Assembly: GCA_964555645.1 (NCBI GenBank)
Contig: CAZKTA010000016.1
Location: 1-64,000 of the forward strand
DNA from: DTLC01 sp964555645
Lineage (GTDB): Bacteria > Verrucomicrobiota > Verrucomicrobiia > Limisphaerales > DTLC01
DNA: 64,000 nt
Direction of reading: 5' to 3'
Under the pieces are notes generated by a model. That model saw only the letters and a program-made list of their open reading frames with translations. It was not told the DNA's origin and searched no databases. Shown here piece after piece: positions 51,801 through 59,784 of the stretch; the stretch's first letter is position 1, and each line of letters starts with the position of its first letter. A program made the position numbers and the translations under genes.

Positions 51801-54517
51801 CCTGAGTAACTGCTCAGGCCGCCCAAAGTAAATGTGCCCGTGCCAGTCTTCACAAGCGACAGCGGCCCGCCACCTGAGTTGTTTATTCCGCCACCGATCG
51901 TGTCATCGGTATTGTACGCGCCAATGGTCAGGCTGACAGCAGTACTGCCTGCATGGTCAATCGAGCCTGAGCCACTGACCCGGTTCAATACCGGACTGAC
52001 ATTGTTCAGTGCGAGCACACCGTTGATAATTATGTTGCCTTTGCCGGGCCCGTTTGGAATGGCGCGGGCGTTGTTGAGCTGGAGCACGCCGGCATTAATA
52101 AGTGTGTCACCCGAATAGTCATTGACGGCACTGCTTAAAACCAAAGTACCATTGCCTGTCTTCACAAGCCCACCGTTCCCGCCCCAGTTATCCGATATGC
52201 GTCCCTCGACTGTGAGCGTATTGCCATCGGTCACGCTGAATGTACCCACACCCGAACCGTTTACCGGCCCGAGCAGAACGCCGCGCCCAGAGCCAAGTGT
52301 GAACGTTGCATTAGCCTCCAAGGTGCCTCCATTCAAAACGATGTTGTCAGGAAGGTAGCAACCGGGCGTTGGCCCTAAGTTACCAGCCGAAGTAATCTGA
52401 AGCGTGCCGCCGTTGACAACCGTTCCCCAACTGTAAGTGTTCGCTCCACCCAAAATCAACGTCCCCTCACCGGCCTTGACCAGGGTTGCGGCAACAGGGA
52501 TCCCCAGGATGCCGGAATTAGCTGCCCCAACCGATGGATTTGCGAGACCACTTACATAATTGGCAATGACACTGTTAATGGTCACAGTCTGGCCCGCTGC
52601 TACACTGATTGTGCCTTCGCCAAAGCCAATGGGTGGTCCAATGGCTATCGGCCTGTCTGAGATTTCTGTGCTTGCTGTGAAGTTAAGCACGCCGCCGTTT
52701 ATCACAACTGCTCCAGTGCCAAGGTTTGCCGCACTGCTGACGTTCAGCATTCCGCCGACCACGTAGTTTGTGCCTGTGTGAGAATTTGCGCCATTTAGCG
52801 TTACTGAGCCTGTGCCTGCTACTGTCAAAGCAACGCTACCGCTGCCGTTATCTGTAATTGTCGAGTTAACCACCAGCGGGTTCGTAGAGTTGTTAATGAG
52901 GATTATTTCACCCGGCACATTGTCCGCGCCACCTGCGGTGAACATGCCCGAGTTTGGACTCGTGCCGATTGTCAGACTTTGTCTGCCGCTGGGGGTGAGC
53001 ACGCCACCGGTTGCGCCCAACCGGAGTGTACGGCCTGAGGTGTCAATAGTGGCCGCAGTTGTGGTGTTTTGCAGGAGCGTGTTAATGGTGGTTGTGGTTG
53101 CGCCCAGAGCGATGTTGCCACCCGTGCCCGGGCTGTTCAATCGGACGTTCGAACTGGCGCCGTCGGTGATCGTGCTACCTGTGGCGGCGATGTCGGTGTA
53201 GCCGGTGTAAGCTGTAATGGGGCCATCGCCGGCCCCGGTGGAATTAATGGCCCAATCGGCACCGGCGACCGTGGCGTAACCACCAAGGATACCGTGCACG
53301 TTCAGCGCGTCGGTGTCGGCTATGCCGGCTGCTGCAAAGTCAACCACACCGCCCTGGAACCTGTTAATTGCATTTTGACGCAGTACGCTCGAGCCACTCG
53401 TCCGGGTAACAGTCGAGCGCCCGGCAACTACGCGATTCGAGGAGACCACTTCCGTATGTGCCCCTGCATTTAAATTCAGCGTGCCGCCGGCAAGGTACAA
53501 TGGCATCCCGTCCGCAAGTTTCGAGCTTTCAAAGGCAGAATAATCAAGGCTCAACGTCCCACCAGCAACCACGGTCGGCGCAATATAATCGTTGGTACCG
53601 TAGAACGTCCACGTGCCACTACCGCATTTGACCAATGTATTGGTCGGTGAAACAAGCTGTCCTCCAGTTAACCGGCCCGTTATTGACCCATTGCCAGAGC
53701 CTCGCAATGTGAGCGTGCGCGCACCGGCGGCCTGGATTGTAACTGTGCCGCCCAACTCCAAGCTGCCCGCCCCGTCAGCTTGGAAACCGTACATCACGCC
53801 CCCTGGCCCGAAAGCGATGGGCCCTGCAAGTTTATTTGCCCCGGCAAAGCTTATGAATGCTACTGAGAAGTTGTTTCGCCCGGGCAAAGTAACCGGGTTT
53901 GTTATTGTAATCCCTCCGACAAGTTCTATCCGCGGGCTTGTTTGGTTGCCGTTGTCGTTCGGCCAAACATTTGTGGACAACCCAAAGGCACCGCTCGACG
54001 TGACGCGAAGCCCCAACGTGGTGTTTCCCACATTGGGACCGACCTTGAATGTACCAACGACTGTGTTATTGCCCGACAAAGTAAGCAAACCAGCTGCATT
54101 TGCTATTGTAACACTAGTTCCTATCAAATCAGCCCCAATTGTAGCGTTAACATTGGCTGTGATGGTGCGATTGGTTAGAGCCAGCGTGTAGCCTCCGCCA
54201 GCGATCGTGTACCAGCCCGCTGCAGCGGCATTAAACGTGATGTTGCTACAGATGATGTTGTCGCCCAATGTCACCGTTCCTGCCATGCCGGTGCCAGCAC
54301 CGAAAACCGCCCAGTCGGGAACACCGGTGCTGGTCCAGGTTGTGTTGGCTGTGCCGGTCCACCAGTTGTTTGCGGAATGATTCCAGATGCCGGAGCCGTC
54401 TTGCGCACCGGGCGTGCCCGGGTCCGTGTCCCAAGTCAAAGTTGCGGCGTAACCAATTGTGAGGCTCGAAACCGCCACCGCTATCAGAACGGCCTGAATT
54501 AAGTTTGGTCTTTTCAT
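48842..54517 (-). CDS. Giant autotransporter-associated beta-strand repeat protein (1891 residues)
   Basis: The product has a signal peptide (MKRPNLIQAVLIAVAVSSLT, cleavage near AAT at 25) and then almost only beta-helix material: many PATR units of the form KxGxGTLxLxGxNxYxGxT.VxxGTL. Examples are KAGEGTLILGGANTYSWGT, KTGNGTLVLSSAVNDYSGDT and KSGTGTLTLENDN. Strings of Gly, Asn, Thr and Ala predict a long right-handed beta-solenoid. No enzymatic domain was recognised and no beta-barrel follows. The C-terminal 75 residues diverge from the other shared C-terminal domains but keep the WVDVPG and FFRLRYP landmarks. It is probably a structural or adhesive surface fibre. Upstream on the same strand is the PEP-CTERM gene, separated by a terminator. 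Confidence 0.88.
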   Translation of the reverse strand: MKRPNLIQAVLIAVAVSSLTIGYAATLTWDTDPGTPGAQDGSGIWNHSANNWWTGTANTTWTSTGVPDWAVFGAGTGMAGTVTLGDNIICSNITFNAAAAGWYTIAGGGYTLALTNRTITANVNATIGADLIGTSVTIANAAGLLTLSGNNTVVGTFKVGPNVGNTTLGLRVTSSGAFGLSTNVWPNDNGNQTSPRIELVGGITITNPVTLPGRNNFSVAFISFAGANKLAGPIAFGPGGVMYGFQADGAGSLELGGTVTIQAAGARTLTLRGSGNGSITGRLTGGQLVSPTNTLVKCGSGTWTFYGTNDYIAPTVVAGGTLSLDYSAFESSKLADGMPLYLAGGTLNLNAGAHTEVVSSNRVVAGRSTVTRTSGSSVLRQNAINRFQGGVVDFAAAGIADTDALNVHGILGGYATVAGADWAINSTGAGDGPITAYTGYTDIAATGSTITDGASSNVRLNSPGTGGNIALGATTTTINTLLQNTTTAATIDTSGRTLRLGATGGVLTPSGRQSLTIGTSPNSGMFTAGGADNVPGEIILINNSTNPLVVNSTITDNGSGSVALTVAGTGSVTLNGANSHTGTNYVVGGMLNVSSAANLGTGAVVINGGVLNFTASTEISDRPIAIGPPIGFGEGTISVAAGQTVTINSVIANYVSGLANPSVGAANSGILGIPVAATLVKAGEGTLILGGANTYSWGTVVNGGTLQITSAGNLGPTPGCYLPDNIVLNGGTLEANATFTLGSGRGVLLGPVNGSGVGTFSVTDGNTLTVEGRISDNWGGNGGLVKTGNGTLVLSSAVNDYSGDTLINAGVLQLNNARAIPNGPGKGNIIINGVLALNNVSPVLNRVSGSGSIDHAGSTAVSLTIGAYNTDDTIGGGINNSGGGPLSLVKTGTGTFTLGGLSSYSGATRILGGSLKLAAGASIASTTNIIVGSGAVLDVTSLSGATLTLNNGQTLSGLGTVQGSIADSWGAVIAPGERAGTLTINGNLTLGGGGNLNYELANVTTPGGGVNDLLVVTSTLTVSGPTTLNVSYLQGVPASAGKYTLIQYGAFSGDVNNISVPAGFVITNNTVAKAIELVVLHQPVSLIWRGDGIANVWDTGVTANWLLGGANQYFYSGDTAIFDDTGYNTPPVNISGIVYPGATVVNAAQDYTFTGGVIGSGPLTKSGTGTLTLENDNILSSVLINAGRLQIGSGGYTGTIAGGKITNNAALVFNRADALTFTNEITGAGSVTQLGSGQTVLTGSNSYTGLTFVNAGTLSPRNSAALGTVDGATIATNAGLLYLDANINFPAEPLVLQGPALRKGGAGQTVFAGPVTLVGDSTFHVDGNATLVLSNVAGVNGATVNANLTLTGDSGGLGVIAGPLNLGSGMITKDGAGAWKLSGPGVFGGFTAINNGEFIIGHPQALGSVTNLPVNTQAGGAGITGTRITVADGTAVSNVWVGLPSDASYRSALFSRGTGGVTNIWAGPIAFTGYEGTINFGTEPGAVFVIAGAVTNVDYSGSLILRGFGGGGTSGAGCTGIISAPIRLNPDWARVQIDDGATWIIAASGHSFVTNNITSGTLRLGTHNALPTTCNLTFGLGGVAAETFDLAGYNQQLGSIATFSTTARVIGNSSTTSDSLLTLAGPNTSMFGGTIVDGIGGGTRRVALALTGGAMLTLTNVNTYSGDTMIGSGCTLLLAGDGSIANSANVIVQSAGAIDVTGRTNGTLTISPVQVLKGNGTFNVYGDVVNTGTIEMKVNKTSGSLSSDRLVVSGNITYGGTLSVVRSGEPLVIGDSFTLFTAAGASGNFANITGTPGPGLAWNFNPANGVLSVVAGVPSTPTNISYSVSAGNITLSWPVSHIGWILQVQTNALNKGISTNWVDVPGSASTNMMVFPIVTTNGTVFFRLRYP

Positions 54518-54868
54518 TGTTGCTCGATGGTCTGGTTTTTTATTTGTTCGTGCGTCGGAGCTCTTTTTCTAAATCGCTATTTCTTGGGGCCGCATCTCGG
54601 TTTGGCCGTCCAAAAGCCGTGTAGATTGTTGCGGCGCTTTTGGCCATGCCTGCTGCGGACCCAGCCTAAATTCTCCATGGACGCAACCCGAACTCTGTCT
54701 ATCAAATTGTAATTTTTTTTCTTCGGCAAGTTCAATCATCCAAAAGGATGATTTTACCGCCTTTGGGCTCGCGAGACGATGCCCTCGGCGTGCACCTGGC
54801 TCCAAACCAACGAAAAAACCGGCCAATTTAACACTGGCCGGTTTTCTCACCTTTCAAACTGTAAAAGC
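54518..54868. other. Leader of the giant PATR gene, with an 8-bp hairpin
   Basis: A 93-codon minus-strand frame here overlaps the terminator and is not convincing. AATCATCC/GGATGATT with loop AAAA (54734-54753) is a perfect hairpin lying in the 5' leader of the 1891-residue gene. A run of eight T on the plus strand (54713-54720) lies nearby. The promoter of the giant gene should be here. Confidence 0.4.
54813..54845 (-). terminator. Terminator of the PEP-CTERM gene (bidirectional)
   Basis: AAAACCGGCCA and TGGCCGGTTTT form an 11-bp stem around an 8-9-nt loop, with A-runs on one side and T-runs on the other. On the minus strand it is followed by TTTTTTCG. It lies 24 bp beyond the stop of the PEP-CTERM gene. 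Confidence 0.88.
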
Positions 54869-55726
54869 TTACCGGTTCCTTCGCAGTTTTCTAATTACAC
54901 CAAGCGTGCATAGCGCAACTGCTCCCAGTGCGATCGCACTTGGCTCAGGTACAAACGTTATATCAAGGCCATCGTAGTAAAGCGTGCCTGTAAAGGCACC
55001 GCCGTTCGGGAACACCATTGCGCGGTTCACCGTAAACGAGGCTACCGACGTATCAACAATTGACCCGACGAATTCATAAACCCCTGAGACCGGCGTTCCA
55101 TTTGCGTCCTGTATATTCACGAGCGACCAACTTATCTCCAGATCAGTGGCGGTTAATCGTTTATATGTGAGTGCAAACGCATAAGTACCAGCCGGCGCGA
55201 AGCTTGGCGTAGGGTTATTCGTTATTGCCGAGCCGGTTGCGGGGGTAGTCGGTGTGAGCTGAGTTGCGCCGGAGATTGACCAGTAATTACCAGTGGCGCT
55301 CCGCTCATACGGCGCACCGCTAGGTGTGGTCTGCACAGGATTGCCGAGCCAATAACCGCGCCAGCCTGTATATACGGTGGGTCCCTGGCCAAGGTTATCG
55401 AACAAGCCAACACGCCACTGGATGTTACCCAACAAAGTTGACATGCCAGCAGCATTGACGTTTACGGTGTTGGTGTAAAAGCCCGAGAAAGTGATGTAAT
55501 TACCAACCCCAAGTGTAAACGGGCCTACTGAAGCATGTAATGCGGAGCCACCTGTGGCATTTGCATAGGTTATTGCGCCCGACCACGGCTCGCTCAGTGT
55601 CCCGCCACCAGTTGCAACAGTCCAGCCGCTCACAGGAGCGCCGATGGCCGCAAATGGACCAAGGAATAAAACCGCCACAAAAACAGGAGCTATCGTTTCC
55701 TTTTCAATTATTCTGCGCTTATGCAT
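54869..55726 (-). CDS. PEP-CTERM sorting domain protein
   Basis: The 285-residue protein has a signal peptide (about residues 12-30, APVFVAVLFLGPFAAIGAP) and a beta-rich extracellular domain of unknown function. It ends with the PEP-CTERM tripartite signal: VPEPS, the hydrophobic AIALGAVALCTLGVI and RKLRRNR. Such proteins are recognised by an exosortase (EpsH-type) and are often linked to exopolysaccharide. No exosortase is in the window. It starts 18 bp from the histidine kinase frame in the opposite direction and is followed by its own terminator, then by the giant PATR gene. Confidence 0.88.
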   Translation of the reverse strand: MHKRRIIEKETIAPVFVAVLFLGPFAAIGAPVSGWTVATGGGTLSEPWSGAITYANATGGSALHASVGPFTLGVGNYITFSGFYTNTVNVNAAGMSTLLGNIQWRVGLFDNLGQGPTVYTGWRGYWLGNPVQTTPSGAPYERSATGNYWSISGATQLTPTTPATGSAITNNPTPSFAPAGTYAFALTYKRLTATDLEISWSLVNIQDANGTPVSGVYEFVGSIVDTSVASFTVNRAMVFPNGGAFTGTLYYDGLDITFVPEPSAIALGAVALCTLGVIRKLRRNR

Positions 55727-55849
55727 AGCCTAGATTAAGCTTGTTTGGTTTTTAGGCTACGTGGGCAACCTTTGCCGACACCGGCGCCCCAGCCTCTGTC
55801 AGGCTTAATGTTTAACAGATCCGTACCCGAAAATCAATCCTACAAAAGT

Positions 55850-58048
55850 ATGATTTTTTCACAGCGCACAGTTCTTGCCCATGCCTCTCATGCACAAGCT
55901 AAGGTTTTGGAGGTTGCGTCAAATGTTTGCTCGGGGCACTTTTTGCTCGTGCGCCGAGCGAAAAAAAGCTTCGTGAGGGTCTTAGCCATCGCGCGCGCCA
56001 TTTTTGGTTTCGGGTGCGGCTTGGTTTGTGCGGCAGCGCAGCCAGCCGTCGAAAAACCCGATTTGCAGCCCGCGCTCACAAATGTGACGCAGATCCGTGG
56101 GCTGACCACTGCAGAAGCTGCACAAAAGTTGCCGGTGCGCCTGCGCGGCGTTGTAATAGGCGAGTCTGAAGCCGGCGGTGAAGGATTTGCGTTGCATGAT
56201 GGTACAGCGAGCATTTACTTGCGAAGTTCAGCCTCTGTTGTGGCGCAATTGCATCCGGGCGATTTTGTCGAGGTAGAAGGCGTGACAGACCCCGGTGAAT
56301 TCGCGCCATTTGTTCGCGTGCCTGCGTTGCGCAAGCTCGGCAAGGCACCCGTGCCAGAGCCGCGCCGCGTTACTTTCGACGAGATCGCCTCGGGTAGGCT
56401 CGACGCGCAATGGGTCGAGGTTTACGGGGTTGTCCGGCATTACGAGCCTGACTTGAAACAGCGCCGTAAATGCAGGCTCGAGGTGGCTACAGGTGGCGGC
56501 CGGCTTGTTGTGCGTGTTAACGTGCCCGAGTTACCCGAGCCGATAGTGGACGCAGAGGTACGGTTGCGCGGTGTGTGTTATTACCTGGTTAACAAGTACA
56601 GGCAAACACTTAGTCCACTGCTTGCCGTGCCGGCGGAAGTGCCAGTTGTAATTGAAGTGCCACCACCAGCCGAGCCATTTGCAGTGCCCGTGCAACCGAT
56701 AGATTCACTACTACAGTTTGCCGCAGGCGGACTGTTCGGACACCGCGTGCGCGTGCGCGGTGTTGTTACTTGCACACAACCGCGCGAGTTTTGGATCCGC
56801 GACGAAACACGCGGATTGTGCGTGCGCACGCGCAATGCCCGCGAGCTTGCAGTGGGTGACTTGGTAGATGTGCTCGGGTTTCCCGGGCACGGCGGATACA
56901 GCCCAGTGCTCGAAGACGCGGTATTCCGCAAGCTCGCCTCTGGCCCGGCTCCAGCACCTGTCGTGTTGACAAATGCAACTGCTGCATTCGATCACGACGC
57001 AGACCTTGTCACACTCGAGGGCGCTTTGCTTGGGCAGGAATCAACCCTGCAAGGCTGGGCGTGGCTGGTACAAGCCGACGAGTTGAGTTTTAGGGCTGTG
57101 ATACCCATCCGTACACAGTTGACACCCCCAAAAAAGGTCGAGCCGGGCAGTCGCGTGCGCTTGACCGGCATTTGCAATGTGCTGCATGAGGCCGAAGGGC
57201 CATCCAGCGGGATGCGCCAGCCAAGTGGATTCCAATTGTTGCTACGCGCGCCGGCTGACCTTGCCGTGATCAGTCCGCCTGCATTTTGGCACGGCAAACG
57301 CCTGCTGTGGATATTAAGCGGTGTCGTGATCGCGCTTTTGCTGTCAATAATCGGCGTGACAATTGCAGCGCGACTGCGCCTGCGCGAGCAGGCCGCACAA
57401 CGCGCCATGGCCGAGGCGCAGTTCACCGCCGTCCTAGCCGAGCGCAATCGCATGGCCCGCGAAATACACGACATCCTCGCCCAGGGCTTGAGCGCAATTG
57501 TCTTGCACCTTGACCTAGTCAGGGACGAGGTCAAGGCCGTTTCGGCACGCGCAGCTAAACATCTCGAGATTGCACTCGAGCTTGCCCGGAACAGCATGGC
57601 AGATGCACGTAATGCAGTTTGGAACATGCGTTCGCAAGTGCTCGAGAATGGCGACCTGGCAACCGTGTTGCCGAGCTTGTTAGACCAATTGACAAGCAGC
57701 ACCGGCATCCAAGCCAAATTCAGCTCAGTAGGGCAGCCGCGCCGGTTACCGCCCCTGGCTGAAAATGCACTGCTGCGCATATGCCAAGAAGCCATCACAA
57801 ACGCGCTTCAGCATGCGCAGCCGAGCCGGATTGAAATCACACTAACGTTCAGCGACGGTTCTGTCTGCCTGCGCGTGAGCGACGACGGACGTGGATTCGT
57901 GCCTGAACAGGCACGGTCAACGCACAGTGGGTTCGGCCTGGTGGGAATGCGCGAACGCACCCTACAACTCGGCGGGCAATTCGATGTCCGGAGCAGCCCT
58001 GGACACGGCACCGAAGTGGTTGCAACTATACCTGTGCCGCAAACATAA
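55850..58048 (+). CDS. NarL-type sensor histidine kinase with OB-fold-like exported sensor region
   Basis: The frame is open from 55745; I list ATG 55850, but 55808 or GTG 55949 are possible, the last directly before the signal-like segment (KKSFVRVLAIARAIFGFGCG). The exported region of about 380 residues repeats OB-fold-like units (LPVRLRGVVIGES, DAQWVEVYGVVRH, HRVRVRGVVTCTQ, LVTLEGALLGQE, SRVRLTGICNVL). One membrane helix follows near 485-507, then a HisKA_3 domain with RMAREIHDILAQGLS (H540), and HATPase_c with EAITNALQHAQPSR, DDGRGFVPEQ and GFGLVGMRER. It should phosphorylate the response regulator 59 bp downstream. The ligand is unknown. Confidence 0.87.
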   Translation: MIFSQRTVLAHASHAQAKVLEVASNVCSGHFLLVRRAKKSFVRVLAIARAIFGFGCGLVCAAAQPAVEKPDLQPALTNVTQIRGLTTAEAAQKLPVRLRGVVIGESEAGGEGFALHDGTASIYLRSSASVVAQLHPGDFVEVEGVTDPGEFAPFVRVPALRKLGKAPVPEPRRVTFDEIASGRLDAQWVEVYGVVRHYEPDLKQRRKCRLEVATGGGRLVVRVNVPELPEPIVDAEVRLRGVCYYLVNKYRQTLSPLLAVPAEVPVVIEVPPPAEPFAVPVQPIDSLLQFAAGGLFGHRVRVRGVVTCTQPREFWIRDETRGLCVRTRNARELAVGDLVDVLGFPGHGGYSPVLEDAVFRKLASGPAPAPVVLTNATAAFDHDADLVTLEGALLGQESTLQGWAWLVQADELSFRAVIPIRTQLTPPKKVEPGSRVRLTGICNVLHEAEGPSSGMRQPSGFQLLLRAPADLAVISPPAFWHGKRLLWILSGVVIALLLSIIGVTIAARLRLREQAAQRAMAEAQFTAVLAERNRMAREIHDILAQGLSAIVLHLDLVRDEVKAVSARAAKHLEIALELARNSMADARNAVWNMRSQVLENGDLATVLPSLLDQLTSSTGIQAKFSSVGQPRRLPPLAENALLRICQEAITNALQHAQPSRIEITLTFSDGSVCLRVSDDGRGFVPEQARSTHSGFGLVGMRERTLQLGGQFDVRSSPGHGTEVVATIPVPQT

Positions 58049-58107
58049 TTGACCGTGCTGCATGCCTATACCAGAGCCTGAAACGTGACTGCACCCACCC
58101 CATAAAC

Positions 58108-58740
58108 ATGAAAGCTAAAAGACAAATTAAAGTGATGGTCGTGGACGATCACCCGGCGTTTCGGATGGGTGTCGCCGCCTTGATCGAAAGCCAGCCTGAC
58201 ATGGTTCTTGCCGGCGAGACCGGCGACGGCAGGCAAGTGCTTGATGTGTATCGGCAGCACCGGCCTGACGTGGTCTTGATGGACCTGCGGTTGCAGGGCG
58301 CAAGTGGCGTCGAGGCAATTATTGCGCTGCGGAAAGAATTTACAGACGCAAAAGTGATCGTGCTCACCACATACGACACCGACGAAGACATTTATCGCGC
58401 GTGCCAGGCCGGGGTGAAATCGTATCTGCTCAAAGACACACCCAAAGAAGAAATCCTCGCCGCAATTCGTGCCGCTTACGCAGGCCAGCCGATCATGCCA
58501 AACAAAGTAGCCGACCGCCTCGCAAAACGGATGCTGCGCGAAGACCTCAGCCAGCGCGAGCTTGAGGTGCTTCAGGCGTTAGTCAAGGGCCGGAGCAATA
58601 AGGAAATTGCTGTTGCACTCGGCATTTCTGAGCCGACGGTCAAAACGCACTTGCAAAACTTGTTCACCAAACTCGGCGTGCAAGACCGCGTGGGTGCAGT
58701 TATCGCAGCAATCAAATACGGCATAGTCCATCTGGAGTGA
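58108..58740 (+). CDS. NarL/FixJ-family response regulator
   Basis: The 210-residue protein has a receiver domain with VVDDHPAFRMG (acidic pocket), phospho-acceptor D59 in VLMDLRL, T88 and K109 in SYLLKD. A LuxR-type helix-turn-helix output follows with LSQRELEVLQALVKGRSNKE and EPTVKTHLQNLFTKLGVQDR. It is the partner of the preceding HisKA_3 kinase by position and type. Target genes are unknown; the adjacent PEP-CTERM and secreted-enzyme genes are natural candidates, but no binding site was identified. Confidence 0.93.
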   Translation: MKAKRQIKVMVVDDHPAFRMGVAALIESQPDMVLAGETGDGRQVLDVYRQHRPDVVLMDLRLQGASGVEAIIALRKEFTDAKVIVLTTYDTDEDIYRACQAGVKSYLLKDTPKEEILAAIRAAYAGQPIMPNKVADRLAKRMLREDLSQRELEVLQALVKGRSNKEIAVALGISEPTVKTHLQNLFTKLGVQDRVGAVIAAIKYGIVHLE

Positions 58741-58825
58741 TACACGGTATGTGCCAGCGACTTTGTTTTAACACACTTCACAAGTCTAAACCGGGGCCAA
58801 CCGTCGCAGCCGCATAGTCAACTCA

Positions 58826-59719
58826 ATGAACCAACTTATCGGAATAGACATCGGGGGTACCAAGATCAAGATGGCTGCGTTTGCGCCTGATGGCCGGTTG
58901 CTCGCCAAATGGACCCGCCCGACTGAAGACAGGCCAACAACTGGTGTGCCGGCATTTGCGCAGACCGTGCGTGACATGCTCGCAGAGCTTGCGCCGGCGG
59001 GTTGTTTGGTCGGGCTGGCCGCGCCCGGTGTGCCCGCGCCGCACGAACGCTGGATCGAGTTTCAACCAGGCAAAATGCACGGGATCGAGCGATTTGATTG
59101 GACTGAATTTCTTGGACGCACGCAGCTCGTGCCGGTTATGAACGACGCGCACGCCGCCTTGCTCGGCGAGGCATGGCAGGGTGCGGCTGTCGGTTGCTCC
59201 AATGCAATTCTGTTAACGCTTGGCACAGGTGTAGGCGGCGCGATCTTGGCAGACGGCAAACTGCTTAAAGGCGCACTCGGCCGCGCAGGGCATCTCGGGC
59301 ATGTGTCAATTCAAGACACGCCCAACCGCAGCATTTTCGGCACTCCAGGGTCGCTCGAGGCAGCCATAGGCAACTACACCGTCGCCGAACGCACCGCCGG
59401 CAGGTTCAGTTCAACCGAAGCGCTCGTCGGCGCCTGTGCCAAAGGAGACCCGTGCGCAACTCAGGTCTGGCTAGCTTCAGTCCGCGCGCTCGCCCGCGCA
59501 ATTACATCTTTCATAAACATCCTCGACCCTGAGCTGGTGATAATTGGGGGCGGGATAACCCGCAGTGGCTCAATGCTGTTCGACCCGCTGAAGCAATTTC
59601 TCGATGACATGGAATGGCGCCCAGGCGGGCATCAGGTACGAATCGTGCCTGCTGCGCTCGGTGAATGGGCTGGCACATACGGCGCAGCAAAGCGCGCGCT
59701 TGAATTACAGGCGAGCTAA
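58826..59719 (+). CDS. ROK family sugar kinase-like protein
   Basis: ROK proteins are sugar kinases or sugar-responsive repressors. The 297-residue protein lacks a DNA-binding domain, so a kinase is more likely. It has the phosphate-1 loop IGIDIGGTKIKMAAF, a VPVMNDAHAALLGEAWQG segment (catalytic Asp), ILLTLGTGVGGAILADGKLL (phosphate 2) and ELVIIGGGITRSG (adenosine). The zinc-binding CxCGxxGCxE motif is replaced by IFGTPGSLEAAIG, with the expected region GRAGHLGHVSI still present. The substrate, probably a hexose, is not defined. It lies upstream of the convergent keto-sugar genes. Confidence 0.88.
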   Translation: MNQLIGIDIGGTKIKMAAFAPDGRLLAKWTRPTEDRPTTGVPAFAQTVRDMLAELAPAGCLVGLAAPGVPAPHERWIEFQPGKMHGIERFDWTEFLGRTQLVPVMNDAHAALLGEAWQGAAVGCSNAILLTLGTGVGGAILADGKLLKGALGRAGHLGHVSIQDTPNRSIFGTPGSLEAAIGNYTVAERTAGRFSSTEALVGACAKGDPCATQVWLASVRALARAITSFINILDPELVIIGGGITRSGSMLFDPLKQFLDDMEWRPGGHQVRIVPAALGEWAGTYGAAKRALELQAS

Positions 59720-59784
59720 AAAACCAGCCAAACTGCCGCGCTATTTGCTGTGGATCCCGTGTCAGACCGCAGCCCGCTTTAGAA

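Noticed and set aside
36900..54000. Repetitive DNA resembling tandem repeats or a CRISPR array
   Set aside because: The repetition comes from PATR coding units of variable length and sequence; there are no fixed-length repeats with unique spacers, and no cas genes.
39786..54191. Many plus-strand ORFs of 60-200 codons opposite the PATR genes
   Set aside because: They are antisense shadows of Gly/Thr/Asn-rich repeats, giving Pro/Val/Ala-rich translations with no domains or start signals.
54569..54850. 93-codon minus-strand ORF between the PEP-CTERM and giant PATR genes
   Set aside because: It begins inside the terminator hairpin and lacks coding character.
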